Source: Carnegiea gigantea (taxonomy: Eukaryota > Streptophyta > Magnoliopsida > Caryophyllales > Cactaceae). From it: a DNA stretch of 64,000 nucleotides. Below are positions 44,258 to 57,410 of this stretch, in pieces. Both the position numbers and the translations under genes were made by a program. The DNA lies in assembly GCA_029747015.1 (NCBI GenBank), contig JAKOGI010001363.1, positions 1-64,000 of the forward strand. The letters run 5' to 3'. Numbering within the stretch: position 1 is the first letter of the stretch; each line of letters starts with the position of its first letter. Under the pieces are notes generated by a model. The model was not told where the DNA came from, ran no database searches, and saw only the letters and a program-made list of their open reading frames with translations.

Positions 44258-47218
44258 TTACCACAATTCACTACCACTGCCATCATCTGAATCATCCTCT
44301 TCAAGGTCCCTATCAAATGAATCTATATCTGGTTCCCTATATGAGAATTCATCCTCATCACCCTCGCTCACCACATCCTCATCATTTCCGTCATTGTTGT
44401 CCTGGATGAAATTAGCATCCACTAGGTTTGCATCAACTATCTCTGCATCAACAATGTCAGGCTCTACATCATCCCTAACAAGAGGAATTTCTTCATCATC
44501 CCCCTCTTGAATCTCTATAGGATTAGTAATCTCAACGTCCATATTTTCTCATATTGACCCATTACAACCATCAACATCATCAGCATTAGGAAAATCAAAA
44601 TAATAACGGGGGTTCATAGTTATAACCCATTTCCATTACGGATCATTGTGAGCTGGAATATAAAAAACCTGACCGATTTGACAATCTAAATCAAAGGGTT
44701 CATTTGTCTGTAAGTTACGAGTCATATTAATCAGTGTTCCCCCAAGCTTGTCCCTTTTAATACCTCTCCCTTCATTATATGCATCAAACCATCTACAGTT
44801 GAACAATACAACCTTAGGACTTGTACGATTTTTGAGGGCATCATATTCTAACACAATGACCTCCTTTAGTACACCATAAAAATCTTTCTTTTCATTTTCT
44901 GTTCCCCCCTCAACTACCACACCACTGTTTTGTGTTTTTCGATTTCTTTGACGCCTTCTTGTGTGAAACCTAAATCCATTAATTACATATCCTTCACAAC
45001 TAGTAACACTATTCATTGGACCTTGGCCAGACACAACAATTATTCTGTCATTCTTTGATCCCCTTCATGCCAAAGTTGTACAACCTATGTATACATACAA
45101 TCAATTACGACAAAGATAAAAGAAAAATTCACAGTGAAAGTATTTGGCAATATAAAGTTATCTTACTCTACTCTCAAACCAATTGGAGAAGTCAGGCATT
45201 TGTACATTAGTGGCGTTGTCATATTCACTAATGATATGAGAACTCACACAATTAATAACATATGTATTAATTTGTAACTATATACAGCTCACTGCATAAG
45301 GACACTTACTCATAGAAAGGTTCTGCCTCTTTGTAATTTTTTAAAACATAAAGTTGAGCCAGTTTCCAATCTTTATAGCTCAATTGCTTAAAATTGACCT
45401 TCCCTATTGGCTTTCTTGCCTTGGCAAATATGGACAAATGATGCGGTTGGTCTACTTCCACAGTGTCATTGCGGTCTACACGGTTGAATTTTGTCTCTAT
45501 CATAGACAAATATCCAGAATAGAAGCTTAGGCATTCATTTTGAATATAACCCTCTGCAACGCATCCTTCGGGACAATTTCTATTGCGCACATCTGTTTTA
45601 TATGTGCACATTCCCCTAAGGAAAAACAAGGAACTTTAGTTATCCATGCTTTCAAAATATCAAGATATTACACTTTAGACATTGAAGAATTTTATTACCT
45701 TTCAACATGATACATCCATCGAAAAGGAATAGGACTAGCTAACTTAGCTTCGGCCGCCAAATGTACAGCAAGATGCACCATTACATCAAAGAATGCTGGA
45801 ATAAATATATGCTCTAACTTGCAAAGAGTAATTGCAATATCTTTCTCCATTTGCTCTAGAATGTCGATATCTAAGGTTCTAGAACACAACTTCTTGAAAT
45901 AATTGCTAAGTTCCACTAGAGGTTCAAGAACCTTGTCATCTAACACACCTCGAAATGCTGGCAAAAGCAAGTCTTGCATGAAAACATGACAGTCATGACT
46001 TTCATTCCCGAAAGCCTTCCATCATCTAATGTCACACATCGTGAAATGTTAGAAGAATATCCATCTGGGACACATAAACTCGACAATAAGGCAACCACTT
46101 GTCTTCTTTCACTTAAGGTCAAGTTAAATGGTGCTTTTGGAACTTGATACTTGTCTCCAATCAACTTAGCTCGCAATTTATCATGCATATTCATTTTTTT
46201 AAGACCCAATCTAGCATTCAATGAATCCTTATTCTTACCAGGTATGTCAAGTAATATCCCTAGAATATTATCACATATATTCTTCTCTCTATGCATGACA
46301 TCTAGGTTGTGTCGAATTAATAGACGCCTCCACTATGGAAGTTCATAAAAGATGCTTCTATTCTTCCATTGGTGCACCAAATATCTATCATCTATCTTTT
46401 GCTTACCCTTCGCTTCTTTCCCAAAATCATTTTCACAATTACTAAGTTGTTCACAAACATCATGCCCACTTAGGAAAATAGGAGGAGGTCTTCTTTCAGG
46501 TCTCTTATTAAAAGATGTCCTGTTGGTCCTCCATTTATGATCTGGTTCTAAGAACCTACGATGTCCCATATAACACCACTTGTTTCCATGACACAGCCTT
46601 TCTGAACATGTGTCTTTATGACAATTAAGACAAGTGAGAAATCATTTCGTACTCCAACCAGACACATTAACGTAGCCTGGAAAGTCATGCACTGTCCACA
46701 TCAACATGGCAAACATATTAAAAAACTCTTTGCTATGAGCATCATATGTTCTTACCCCAACCTCCCACAGCAGTTTAAGCTCATCTATAAGTGGCTGTAA
46801 AAACACTTCAATATCATTACTAGGGGCTTTAGGCCCAGGAATTATCAAAGAAAGTATAAAATTGGCGCTACTCATGCACATCCATGGAGGCAAATTGTAA
46901 AGGCACCAATATTACAGGCCATATGCTATATCAACTATTCATTTGTGCTGCTGGATTAAACCCATCAGTAGCTAAGGCCAACCTTACATTTCGCGGGTCT
47001 GAAGAAAATGTAAGATATAATTCATTCACATGCTTCCATGCCTTGGAATCAGCTGGATGTCTTAATTTACCATCATCAGCGTGCCCCTCTTTATGCCATC
47101 TCATGTGTTCAGCTACCTTTAAGGACATAAACATCCTTTGCAACCTTAGTATTAATGGAAAATTCGTAAGGACTAGGCACGACACTCTTCCTACCTTTGA
47201 AGTCCCTTCATCATCCAT
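44258..47218 (-). pseudogene. Outer CACTA TNP2-type transposase, N-terminus cut
   Basis: Read leftward: 47218-46931 with PLILRLQRMFMSLKVAEHMR and LALATDGFNPAAQ; 46893-46642 (LQPLIDELKLLWEVGVRTYD); 46569-46333 (GHRRFLEPDHKWR); 46296-45940 (RRQVVALLSSLCVPDGYSSN); 45979-45695 (VHLAVHLAAEAKL, FRWMYHVER); 45629-45306; 45034-44636 (DUF4216-like, VLFNCRWFDAYNEGRG); and an acidic C-terminus 44542-44258. Some gaps are introns, others are stops (for example after PAAQMNS). The N-terminus is missing because LTR B0 begins at 47225. Confidence 0.82.
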
Positions 47219-47224
47219 GTCGAT

Positions 47225-48599
47225 TGGTAGGGAAAAAACATAGTTGCAATATTTATAAACCCCAAGTGCAAGGTGTATCGTTGAGTACTTGGGGTGTCGT
47301 CCATAGAGAGTTGTGTTTCCAACTACCAGGGCTAACTAAAGCATCTCGAGCTAGGCAAAAGTAAGGGAAAAGAGGAAAAACTAAGCTACGCTGACAAACC
47401 TAGGAAAAGCGACTTGGAGTTATGATTTAACCAATGGACGAATCAACTAATTGAGATGAGTCCTAACCTATCCAAACTACGTCACGAACTAGAGATGGTC
47501 GGTTGCACCATTGAAGACCCCCCAAGCCCTCTTTCAAGGGTCATGAGCTAGTCTAATTAGCCTAACCACCTATTTTCATGAGGTTAGCCCAATTAGACCA
47601 TAAAATTAGATACCCTCAGACCTAACTCAGATCGAGTACTATATTCATGTCTCGAACTCGGCAATTTCCTCTCCCACACTAGCTAATTGACTGCACCTCT
47701 CAACATAAGTCAATTACCCAAAAATATGGGTGAAAGCTCTCTCAAGCATTTCATCAAACACTTAGCGGGCGTGAAAAAAACTCTAAGTTCTAGGCATGGA
47801 TTAAGTATGGTTAGGCCAAATACAAGACTAATTAACTATCAAGAGGCTAATCATAATCCAAGCCAATGCAATCTACGCGCCAAACATCACAAACACAACA
47901 AAACCTAAACTAACAAACAATAACATAAACTTGAAGAACAAAACAAAGAGAATGAAATAAAACAAATCTAAACAACTAAATAACATGAATCAATAATGAA
48001 AACTAAACATAAAAACCAAACAAAACAAATACAAGAATTAAAACGAACAAAACATAAACAAGAACAACATATAAACTAAAGAGATAAAAGGGGAGAAAAC
48101 TTAGCCTTGAATTGATGAAGGAACTTGAAATCCAAAGGTTGAATCCAATATTACAATCTTCAATCCTACAATAACCCTCCTCTTGAGATTTTATTTGCTA
48201 AAATATAACCTAAACTACTCTAAGAATCGCCCCAAGAGAAGGTCGAACGACCCCCCGCAGAAACGCCTGAAGAGGGCTTTCAATAGAAAATCGCAAAACC
48301 GGCCGACAGACCCGGGGGCACAACCGTCCCAGGGTGCCACGGTCGTGCCACGTGGCACGGCCCCACCGTGCCATTCCCCTGGCACGGTGGTTCGGCCCCC
48401 AGTTCACCCTTTTTTGCCGATTTTTGCTGTTTTTCTTCACTTCATCCCGTCTTCGCTCCTTTTCACGGCGTTTGCTTGATTTGACATTATTTCCGACAAA
48501 ACATAAATAAAACAAGTAGAAATCCTAAAGATTAAGTTATTATACGAGCTAAAAGTGGGTGAAAAAGGTACGTAAAATAGGACAATTTATCGTTTATCA
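47225..48599 (-). repeat. LTR B0
   Basis: 1375 bp; on the + strand TGGTAGGG (mutated from TGTTAGGG) to TTTATCA. The outermost LTR, directly joined to the outer CACTA transposase. Confidence 0.88.
48344..48359. promoter_or_regulatory. GC-rich palindrome with G-box in LTR B0
   Basis: CGTGCCACGTGGCACG is a perfect 16-bp palindrome centred on a G-box. It lies in a GC-rich block (about 48300-48400) with further GCCAC/GTGGC inverted pairs, while the surrounding LTR is AT-rich. It recurs exactly at 61570-61585 in LTR B3 and with one change in B1 and B2. Promoter use is inferred: a TATA-like CTATTTAAAG lies downstream on the - strand in LTRs B1-B3. Confidence 0.5.
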
Positions 48600-49660
48600 A
48601 ATACCCCCACACCTATCTTTCGCTCGTCCTCGAGCAAAACGAAAGTAAAAACTAAACTAAGAACCTAACTCAGTTTCGTAGGAATTACGGCTGCATTTAA
48701 CGTATGCAATAAGCCCTTTAAACCCCTTGATTCCCCTAAGTGGACGAGTAAGGTCTCGTGAGAGTTTGTAGAAGATATACTCAAAAAGGAGAAACAAAGA
48801 AAAGAGAAATAAAAATTAAAAAATAAAAATGATAAAACACATAATATACATCGGGGTGAACTATGCACATTTGGATAAACCAAAACCCCCTAGTAACTCA
48901 AGTATCAATCTGTACACAAGCATTATATGCATTTCAGGGCACATCATCCCTAAGAATGGCATCCAGACATTAGCTTTTCACCCTACGACGCATGAAATCA
49001 TTGAATCCATCCTGGTGCCTGGTGTGCAAGTGTATCATCACCCTAAGACTTTGGCTTACCAAAATCAAACTCAATCGTACTTAACTAACATAATCTACCT
49101 TATTGACCTGCTAGCATGGAAAACAAGCTTTCTCACTAGCAGTACTACCTCAAAGGATAGCACCCAGTAGCGCATGCCTCAAAGAGTACGTACTTGTCAT
49201 TCCAAACTCTTTTCTTCGCCCCTTTTTTTCTTTTTTTCTTTTTTTTTCTTCTTCCCCCTTTTTTTTAAACAATCCAAACTCTTGCAATGCCTCAAAGGGA
49301 TACACCCAGTAGCGCTTGAGTTTGTTTTTGTTTTCGCTTTTGTTTTTAGAAAATGGGTGTAAGCACATACAAAGGTAATTGTGCAGTAGAGAAGTGGGAG
49401 AGCCGATCATGGAAGACTAAGAATGTAAGGTAATAATAATACAATAATCAGGACTGGATTACAAAATTACAATGGACTGTTGGGGTTAGAACTGATGCCT
49501 AAAATGATAAACTTTGGGTGAACATCTATCGCGCACATTATACTTATATACGAGCTAATAGCCAAGGTATCGGAGATCAAGGCTGATCAAAATAGTACAA
49601 AACTCCCCTAAATTCAAAAATTAAGAAAAATTATAGAAAAAAAGAGAAAAATTGAAAAAT

Positions 49661-49738
49661 TTACACAAAAATGAAAAATTTTTCACAAAAATAAGGATAT
49701 TACACAAAAATGAAAAATTTTTCACAAAGATAAGGATA
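49661..49738. repeat. 39-bp tandem duplication in body B-0
   Basis: Two adjacent units beginning TTACACAAAAATGAAAAATT, one mismatch apart. Present in all four B bodies (near 54069, 58483 and 62898), absent from element A. Confidence 0.8.
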
Positions 49739-50249
49739 AAACGGGAGATGACCCCGCCCCCACACCTAAATCTCACAATGTCCTCATTGGGAGCTGAGAG
49801 TCATCACGAACCACAAAACACACAAAAACAAAGAAAACAAAATTATACAAGTATACTAAACCGACATATATATACACAGGCTAACACACTCCCACAAAAA
49901 CACAATCCAAATCAAAACAATACCACACATATATACAAAACTAACCACCAAAAACAAAGATAGACCAATCCATCAACAGCACCAATCACAACACATAAAT
50001 ATCCACAAAAACACAAAAACGGTCATCACAGCCATCAATGGCTTAGCAACATCCCAAGTTTCAACTTAAGATGATCACCAACAAAAACACAATCCTAATA
50101 TCCACAACTAAACAAAAACAAAGAGAGAGATAATAATAAAAAAATAAAAGGAAAATGGGGGAGAGTGAGAACGATTATACCAGGTCAGGTACTGATTGTA
50201 CCTGAACTCCGCCTCCCTAAGATGGCGCTGTGGAGGCCTGAGGAGCATC

Positions 50250-51509
50250 AGCCACTCCTCATCATCGCTCAGGACTCGCGACGTCAATTCGGATGCCGTT
50301 AAAGCTCACAAGAGCTTATCATGCATTGCTGCATGCATCTCAGAATGGTGTGAATAAGAGAACACTGGTAAGGATGAAGAAAGCAAAGTTAGTACCCTCT
50401 TAAACTCATTAAATGCCTTGGATAAATCAGCAGAATAATCGAATGCAATAATCAATACGATTTTTCCAAGCATGCTCTCTAGGTACAGACGATAAGGATC
50501 AAGGGAGGGGTCGTACCCTCTAGGAGTACCTAGGGACTCAGAACAGTCAACCTTATTCCATCGTATGAGAATCAATAAGTAACATATCACAACACTTAGG
50601 GGAAGGGGAGGGTGGTGAGCAGAAAGAAGAAACATGGAATGTATCAAGAGGGTTAGGGGATATATTATCAACAAAATCAGGATTAGCTGACCCCACAACC
50701 ACAACATCCACACATGAAGTCTCTATGAGAGTTTCATGAAGATCATACTCCTCAATAAAAACATGGCCCAACTCAGACCAAGTATCATCATCTTCAACAC
50801 TAGCGCTAACACCAAAGGTCTCACCTACCTCTAACTCCGTCAACTGAGCTAAAGGGGAAGGTGTATCAGGAAAGATCATGATAAACGCAGTGTTGTCCCA
50901 AAGAGTATTAGGAAACGATGGAGTAACGGTGAGTAAAGTAGTCCAGGGAGGGTCGAGTACGTCCTCCAGTCCGGACTCTAGAGGAGGGAAAAACGTATCA
51001 TCATCACACAGATTGACATCAAGTCTAGAGGAATTAGAGCTAAGGTCAGTTTCAGGTGATAGGTCATACTCCCGCAGTTTATTAGCAAACTCAATTTGTT
51101 GCTCATTCATTGTCTCTATCATATTGCTAAGTTTAGCAAAGCCCTCATCAGAAATATAATAGGGACAAGAATTACTAGTATGATCAGAACAATGGCAAAT
51201 TTCGCATATAGGAGGAGCATAATCAGGGATGCAAGGGCGTAGGATGTATGAATTAGTGCAACTAATCTCATATTCATAAGTATCCTGAGCCAACCAATCA
51301 AGAAAATTACATGTTTCATTAACATCTTTAGCACAGAAATCCCAGTGCCCTAAAAGAGCACGGGTCTCACAATTCACACCTTCATAAACTGTATTCAAAA
51401 TTTTCCACTTTTCCAAATAAAAATCACAATGAGTACGAAAAGCATGTAATCTATCATAGTATCTCCAAAATAATTCATGCTCATTTTGAGGAAAGTGGGA
51501 AAAAGACAT
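50250..51509 (-). pseudogene. Body B-0 gag-like gene
   Basis: ATG at 51509 opens 318 codons: MSFSHFPQNEHELFWRYYDR, a helical gag core with NFLDWLAQDTYEYE, a knuckle CEICHCSDHTSNSC (CX2CX4HX4C), then a long acidic Ser/Pro-rich tail ending at 50553. Compared with element A, a roughly 7-bp deletion near 50565 shifts the frame. The continuation (PRGYDPSLDPYRLYLESMLGK and FNEFKRVL) runs in another frame to a TGA at 50308-50306 and resumes with TASELTSRVLSDDEEW. Product: a Gag-like nucleic-acid-binding protein, truncated. Confidence 0.78.
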
Positions 51510-51579
51510 TTTTTTTTCAATTTTTAATTTTTTTTTAAAAAAAAGCCTAGTCTCGAATGCTCAAGTAAGCTCTAATATT

Positions 51580-51616
51580 AGAAAGCGTCAACTCCCCGGT
51601 AACGACGCCAACAACT
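51580..51616 (-). other. tRNA-Asp-type primer binding site, body B-0
   Basis: The - strand just inside LTR B1 reads TTGGCGTCGTTACCGGGGA, close to the TGGCGCCGTTGCCGGGGA site used by Athila/Tat elements. The version beside LTR B3 (about 60415-60434) is a perfect match. Confidence 0.75.
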
Positions 51617-53002
51617 TGTTAAGGAAAAAACATAGTTTTAATATTCATAAACCCTAAGTGCCAGGTGTATCATTGAGTACTTGGGGTGTCGTCCGCAGAG
51701 AGTTGTGTTTCCAACTACCTGGGCTAACTAAAGCGCCTCGAGCTAGGTGAAAGCAAGGGAAAAAAGGAAAAACTAAGCTGCGCTAACAAATCTAGGAAAA
51801 GCGACTTGGAGTTGTGATTTAGCCAATGGACGAACCAACTAATCGAGATGAGTCCTAACCTACCCAAATTACGTCACGAACTAGAGATGGTTGGTTGCAC
51901 CATCGAAGACCACGCAAGCCCTCTCTCAAGGGTCGTGAGCTAGTCTAATTAGCCTAACCACCTATTTTCACGGGGTTAGCCCAATTAGACCACAAAATTA
52001 GCAACCCTCAGACCTAACTCGGATCGAGTATAATTTTCATGCCTCGAACTCTGCTATTCCCTCTCCCACACTAGCTAATTGACCGCGCCTCTCAGCATAA
52101 GTCAATTGCCCGAAATTGCCCAAAAATATGGATGAAAGCTCTCTCAAGCATTTCATCGAACACTTGGCGGGCGTGAAGGAAAACTCTAAGTTCTAGGCAT
52201 AGATTGGGTATGGTTAGGCCAAATACAAGACTAATTAACTAGCAAGAGGCTAATCATAATCCAAGCCAATGCAATCGACGCACCAAACATCACAAACACA
52301 ACAAAACCTAAACTAACAAACAATAACATAAACTTGAAGAACAAAACAAAGAGAATGAAATAAAACAAATCTAAACAACTAAATAACATGAATCAACAAT
52401 GAAAACTAAACATAAAAACCAAACAAAACAAATACAAGAATTAAAACGAACAAAACATAAACAAGAACAGCATATAAACTAAAGAGATAAAAGGGGAGAA
52501 AACTTAGCCTTGAAATGATGAAGGAACTTGAAATCCAAAGGTTGAATCCAATATTACAATCTTCAATCCTAAACTAACCCTCCTCTTGAGGTTTCATTTG
52601 CTAAAATATAACCTAAACTACTCTAAGAATCGCCCCAGGAGAAGGCCGAACGACCCCCCGCAAAAACGCCTGAAGAGGGCTTTAAATAGAAAATTGCGAA
52701 ACCGGCCGATGGACCCGGGGGCTCAACCGTGCCAGGGTGCCATGGCTGTGCCACGTGGCACGGCCCCACCGTGCCATTCCTCTGGCACGGTGGTTCGGCC
52801 CCCGGTTCACCCTTTTCTGCCGATTTTTGCTGTTTTTCTTCGCTTTATCCCGTTTTCGCTCCTTTTCACGGCGTTTGCTTGATTTGACAGTATTTCCGAC
52901 AAAACATAAATAAAACAAGTAAAAATCCTAAAGATTAAGTTATTATACGAGCTAAAAGTGGGTGAAAAAGGTACGTAAAATAGGACAATTTATCGTTTAT
53001 GA
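51617..53002 (-). repeat. LTR B1
   Basis: About 1386 bp, TGTTAAGG...TTTATGA; the final CA is changed and one base is lost at the junction. Shared between bodies B-0 and B-1. Confidence 0.88.
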
Positions 53003-56000
53003 ATACCCCCACACCTACCTTTTGCTCGTCCTCGAGCAAAACGAAAGTAAAAACTAAACTAAGAACCTAACTCACTTTCGTAGGAATTACGGCTGTATTT
53101 AATGTATGCAATAAGCCCTTTAAACCCCTTGGTTCCCCTAAGTGGACGAGTAAGGTCTCGTGAGAGTTTGTAGAAGATATACTCATAAAATCTCAAAAAG
53201 GAGAAACAAGGAAAAGAGAAATAAAAATTAAAAAATAAAAATGATAAAACACATAATATACATCGGGGTGAACTATACACATCTGGATCAACCAAAACCC
53301 TCTAGTAACTCAAGTATCAATCTGTACACAAGCATTATATACATTTCAGGGCACATCATCCCTAAGAATGGCATCCCGACATTAGCTTTTCACCCTACGA
53401 TGCATGAAATCATTGAATCCATCCTGGTGCCTGGTGTGCAAGGGTATCATCACCCTAAGACTTTGGCGTACCAAAATCAAACTCAATCCTACTTAACTGA
53501 CACAATCTACCTTATTGACCTGCTAGCATGGAAAACAAGCTTTCCCACTAGCAGTATTGCCTCAAAGGGTAGCACCCAGTAGCGCATGCCTCAAAGAGTA
53601 TTTGTCATTCCAAACTCTTTTCTTCGCCCCTTTTTTTCTTTTTTTCTTTTTTTTTCTACTTCCCTTTTTTTTTTTTTACAATCCAAACTCTTGCAACGCC
53701 TCAAAGGGATACACCCAGTAGCGCTTGAGTTTGTTTTTGTTTTTGCTTTTGTTTTTAGAAAATGGGTGCAAGCACATACAAAGGTAATTGTGCAGTAGAG
53801 AAGTGGGAGAGCCGATCATGAAAGGCTGAGAATGAAAGGTAATGATACTACAATAATCAGGACTGGATTACAAAATTACAATGGAATGTTGGGGTTAGAA
53901 CTGATGCCTAAAATGATAAACTTTGGGCGAATATCTATCACGCACATTACACTTATATACGAGCTAATAGCCAAGGTAACGGAGATCAAGGCTGATCAAA
54001 ATAGTGCAAAACTCCCCTAAATTCAAAAATTAAGAAAAATTATAGAAAAAAAGAGAAAATTTGAAAAATTTACACAAAAATGAAAAATTTTTCAGAAAAA
54101 TAAGGATATTACACAAAAATGAAAAAAATTTCACAAAAATAAGGATAAAACGGGAGATGACCCCGCCCCCACACCTAAATCTCACAATGTCCTCATTGGG
54201 AGCTGAGAGTCATCACCAACCACAAAACACAAAAAAACAAAGAAAACAAAATTATACAAGAACACTAAACCGACATATATATACGCAGGCTAACACACTC
54301 CCCCAAAAACACAATCCAAATCAAAACAATACCACACATATATACAAAACTAACCACCAAAAACAAAGATAGACCAATCCATCAACACCACCAATCACAA
54401 CACATAAATATCCATAAAAACACAAAAACGGTGATCACAGCCATCAATGGCTTAGCAACATCCCAAATTTCAACTCAAGATGATCACCAACAAAAATACA
54501 ATCCTAATATCCACAACTAAACAAAAACAAAAAGAGAGAAAATAATAAAAAAAATAAAAAAAATGGGGGAGAGTGAGAGCGATTATACCAGGTCAGGTAT
54601 TGATTGTACCTGAACTCCGCCTCCCTAAGATGGTGCTGTAGAGGCCTGAGGAGCATCAGCCACTCCTCATCATCGCTCAGGACTCGGGGCGTCAACTCGG
54701 ATGCCGTTAAAGCTCACAAGAGCTTATGATGCATTGCTGCATGCATCTCAGAATGGTGTGAATAAGAGAACACTGGTAAGGATGAAGAAAGCAAAGTTAG
54801 TACCCTCTTAAACTCATTAAATGCCTTGGATAAATCAGCAGAATAATCGAATGCAATAATCAATACGATTTTTCCAAGCATGCTCTCTAGGTACAGACGA
54901 TAAGGATCAAGGGAGGGGTCATACCCTCTAGGAGTACCTAGGGACTCAGAACAGTCAACCTTATTCCATCGTGTGAGAATCAATAAGTAACATATCACAA
55001 CACTTAGGGGAAGGGGAGGGTGGTGAGCAGAAAGAAGAAACATGGAATGTATCAAGAGGGTTAGGGGATATATTATCAACAAAATCAGGATTAGCTGACC
55101 CCACAACCACAACATCCACACATGAAGTCTCTATGAGAGTTTCATGAAGATCATACTCCTCAATAAAAACATAGCCCAACTCAGACCAAGTATCATCCTC
55201 TTCAACACTAGCGCTAACACCAAAGGTCTCACCTACCTCTAACTCCGTCAACTGAGCTAAAGGGGAAGGTGTATCAGGAAAGATCATGATAAACGCAGTG
55301 TTGTCCCAAAGAGTATTAGGAAAGGATGGAGTAACGGTGAGTAAAGTAGTCCAGGGAGGGTCGAGTACGTCCTCCAGTCCGGACTCTAGAGGAGGGAAAA
55401 ACGTATCATCATCACACAGATTGACATCAAGTCTAGAGGAACTAGGGCTAAGGTCAGTTTCAGGTGATAGGTCATACTCCCGCAGTTTATTAGCAAACTC
55501 AATTTGTTGCTCATTCATTGTCTCTATCATATTGCTAAGTTTAGCAAAGCCCTCATCAGAAATATAATAGGGACAAGAATTACTGGTATGATCAGAACAA
55601 TGGCAAATTTCGCATATAGGAGGAGCATAATCAGGGATGCAAGGGCGTAGGATGTATGAATTAGTGCAACTAATCTCATATTCATAAGTATCCTGAGCCA
55701 ACCAATCAAGAAAATTACATGCTTCATTAACATCTTTAGCACAGAAATCCCAGTACTCTAAAAGAGCACGGGTCTCACAATTCACACCTTCATAAACTGT
55801 ATTCAAAATTTTCCACTTTTCCAAATAAAAATCACAATGAGTACGAAAAGCATGTAATCTATCATAGTATCTCCAAAATAATTCATGCTCATTTTGAGGA
55901 AAGTGGGAAAAAGACATTTTTTTTTCAATTTTTAATTTTTTTTTTAAAAAAAGCCTAGTCTCGAATGCTCAAGTAAGCTCTAATATTAGAAAGCGTCAAC

Positions 56001-56024
56001 TCCCCGGCAACGACGCCAACAACT
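53003..56024 (-). mobile_element. Body B-1
   Basis: Same layout as B-0: purine tract at left, repeats, 39-bp duplication near 54069, gag at 54645-55917, primer site next to LTR B2. Nearly identical to B-2 by eye. Confidence 0.82.
54645..55917 (-). pseudogene. Body B-1 gag-like gene
   Basis: 318-codon frame from 55917 to 54961 with the same CEICHCSDHTSNSC knuckle and few changes from B-0 (for example LLEYWDF for LLGHWDF). The same frameshift near 54973, second frame to 54714 and TGA are present. The last part (TPRVLSDDEEWLMLLRP) follows at about 54695. Confidence 0.78.
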
Positions 56025-57410
56025 TGTTAGGGAAAAAACATAGTTTTAATATTTATAAACCCTAAGTGCCAGGTGTATCATTGAGTACTTGGGGTGTCGT
56101 CCGCAGAGAGTTGTGTTTCCAACTACCTGGGCTAACTAAAGCGTCTCGAGCTAGGTGAAAGCAAGGGAAAAAAGGAAAAACTAAGCTGCGCTAACAAATC
56201 TAGGAAAAGAGACTTGGAGTTGTGATTTAGCCAATGGACGAACCAACTAATCGAGATGAGTCCTAACCGACCCAAATTACGTCACGAACTAGAGATGGTT
56301 GGTTGCACCATCGAAGACCACCCAAGCCCTCTCTCAAGGGTCATGAGCTAGTCTAATTAGCCTAACCACCTATTTTCATGGGGTTAGCCCAATTAGACCA
56401 CAAAATTAGCAACCCTCAGACCTAACTCGGATCGAGTATAATTTTCATGTCTCGAACTCAGCTATTCCCTCTCCCACACTAGCTAATTGACCGCACCTCT
56501 CAGCATAAGTCAATTGCCCAAAATCGCCCAAAAATATGGATGAAAGCTCTCTCAAGCATTTCATCGAACACTTGGCGGGCGTGAAGGAAAACTCTAAGTT
56601 CTAGGCATAGATTGGGTATGGTTAGGCCAAATACAAGACTAATTAACTAGCAAGAGGCTAATCATAATCCAAGCCAATGCAATCTACGCACCAAACATCA
56701 CAAACACAACAAAACCTAAACTAACAAACAATAACATAAACTTGAAGAACAAAACAAAGAGAATGAAATAAAACAAATCTAAACAACTAAATAACATGAA
56801 TCAACAATGAAAACTAAACATAAAAACCAAACAAAACAAATACAAGAATTAAAACGAACAAAACATAAACAAGAACAACATATAAACTAAAGAGATAAAA
56901 GGGGAGAAAACTTAGCCTTGAATTGATGAAGGAACTTGAAATCCAAAGGTTGAATCCAATATTACAATCTTCAATCCTAAACTAACCCTCCTCTTGAGGT
57001 TTTATTTGCTAAAATATAACCTAAACTACTCTAAGAATCGCCCCAGGAGAAGGCCGAACGACCCCCCGCAAAAACGCCAGAAGAGGGCTTTAAATAGAAA
57101 ATTGCGAAACCGGTCGATGGACCCGGGGGCTCAACCGTGCCAGGGTGCCACGGCTGTGCCACGTGGCACGGCCCCACCGTGCCATTCCTCTGGCATGGTG
57201 GTTCGGCCCCCGGTTCACCCTTTTCTGCCGATTTTTGCTGTTTTTCTTCGCTTTATCCCGTCTTCGCTACTTTTCACGGCGTTTGCTTAATTTGACAGTA
57301 TTTCCGACAAAACATAAATAAAACAAGTAAAAATCCTAAAGATTAAGTTATTATACGAGCTAAAAGTGGGTGAAAAAGGTACGTAAAATAGGACAATTTA
57401 TCGTTTATCA
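56025..57410 (-). repeat. LTR B2
   Basis: 1386 bp, TGTTAGGG...TTTATCA. TATA-like CTATTTAAAG on the - strand near 57093-57102. Shared between bodies B-1 and B-2. Confidence 0.88.

Larger units (their letters stand above)
31599..47224 (-). mobile_element. Outer CACTA (En/Spm) transposon, partial
   Basis: The left end is near 31599 (CACAAGAAAAC, perhaps a decayed CACTACAAGAAAAC). It is followed by subterminal repeats, a TnpA-like gene split by the inner CACTA, and a TNP2 transposase whose N-terminus is cut by the B array at 47225. Genes run on the - strand in the usual order TNP2 then TnpA-like. The right terminus is outside the window. It interrupts LTR A2 and so is younger than element A. Confidence 0.75.
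48600..51616 (-). mobile_element. Body B-0
   Basis: About 3.0 kb between LTR B0 and LTR B1. Gag is at 50250-51509. From 48600 to about 50160 there is no coding signal on the gag strand: the purine tract and CTCGAGGACGAG motif come next to LTR B0, then CCTCAAAG/CCCAGTAGCGC repeats (49148-49318) and the 39-bp tandem repeat (49661-49738). A 113-codon + strand frame at 48829-49170 recurs in all copies. Confidence 0.8.

Noticed and set aside
49652..49963. 103-codon + strand frame repeated in B bodies
   Set aside because: Lys/Asn/Thr-rich, built partly from the 39-bp tandem repeat, and explained by low complexity and recent copying.
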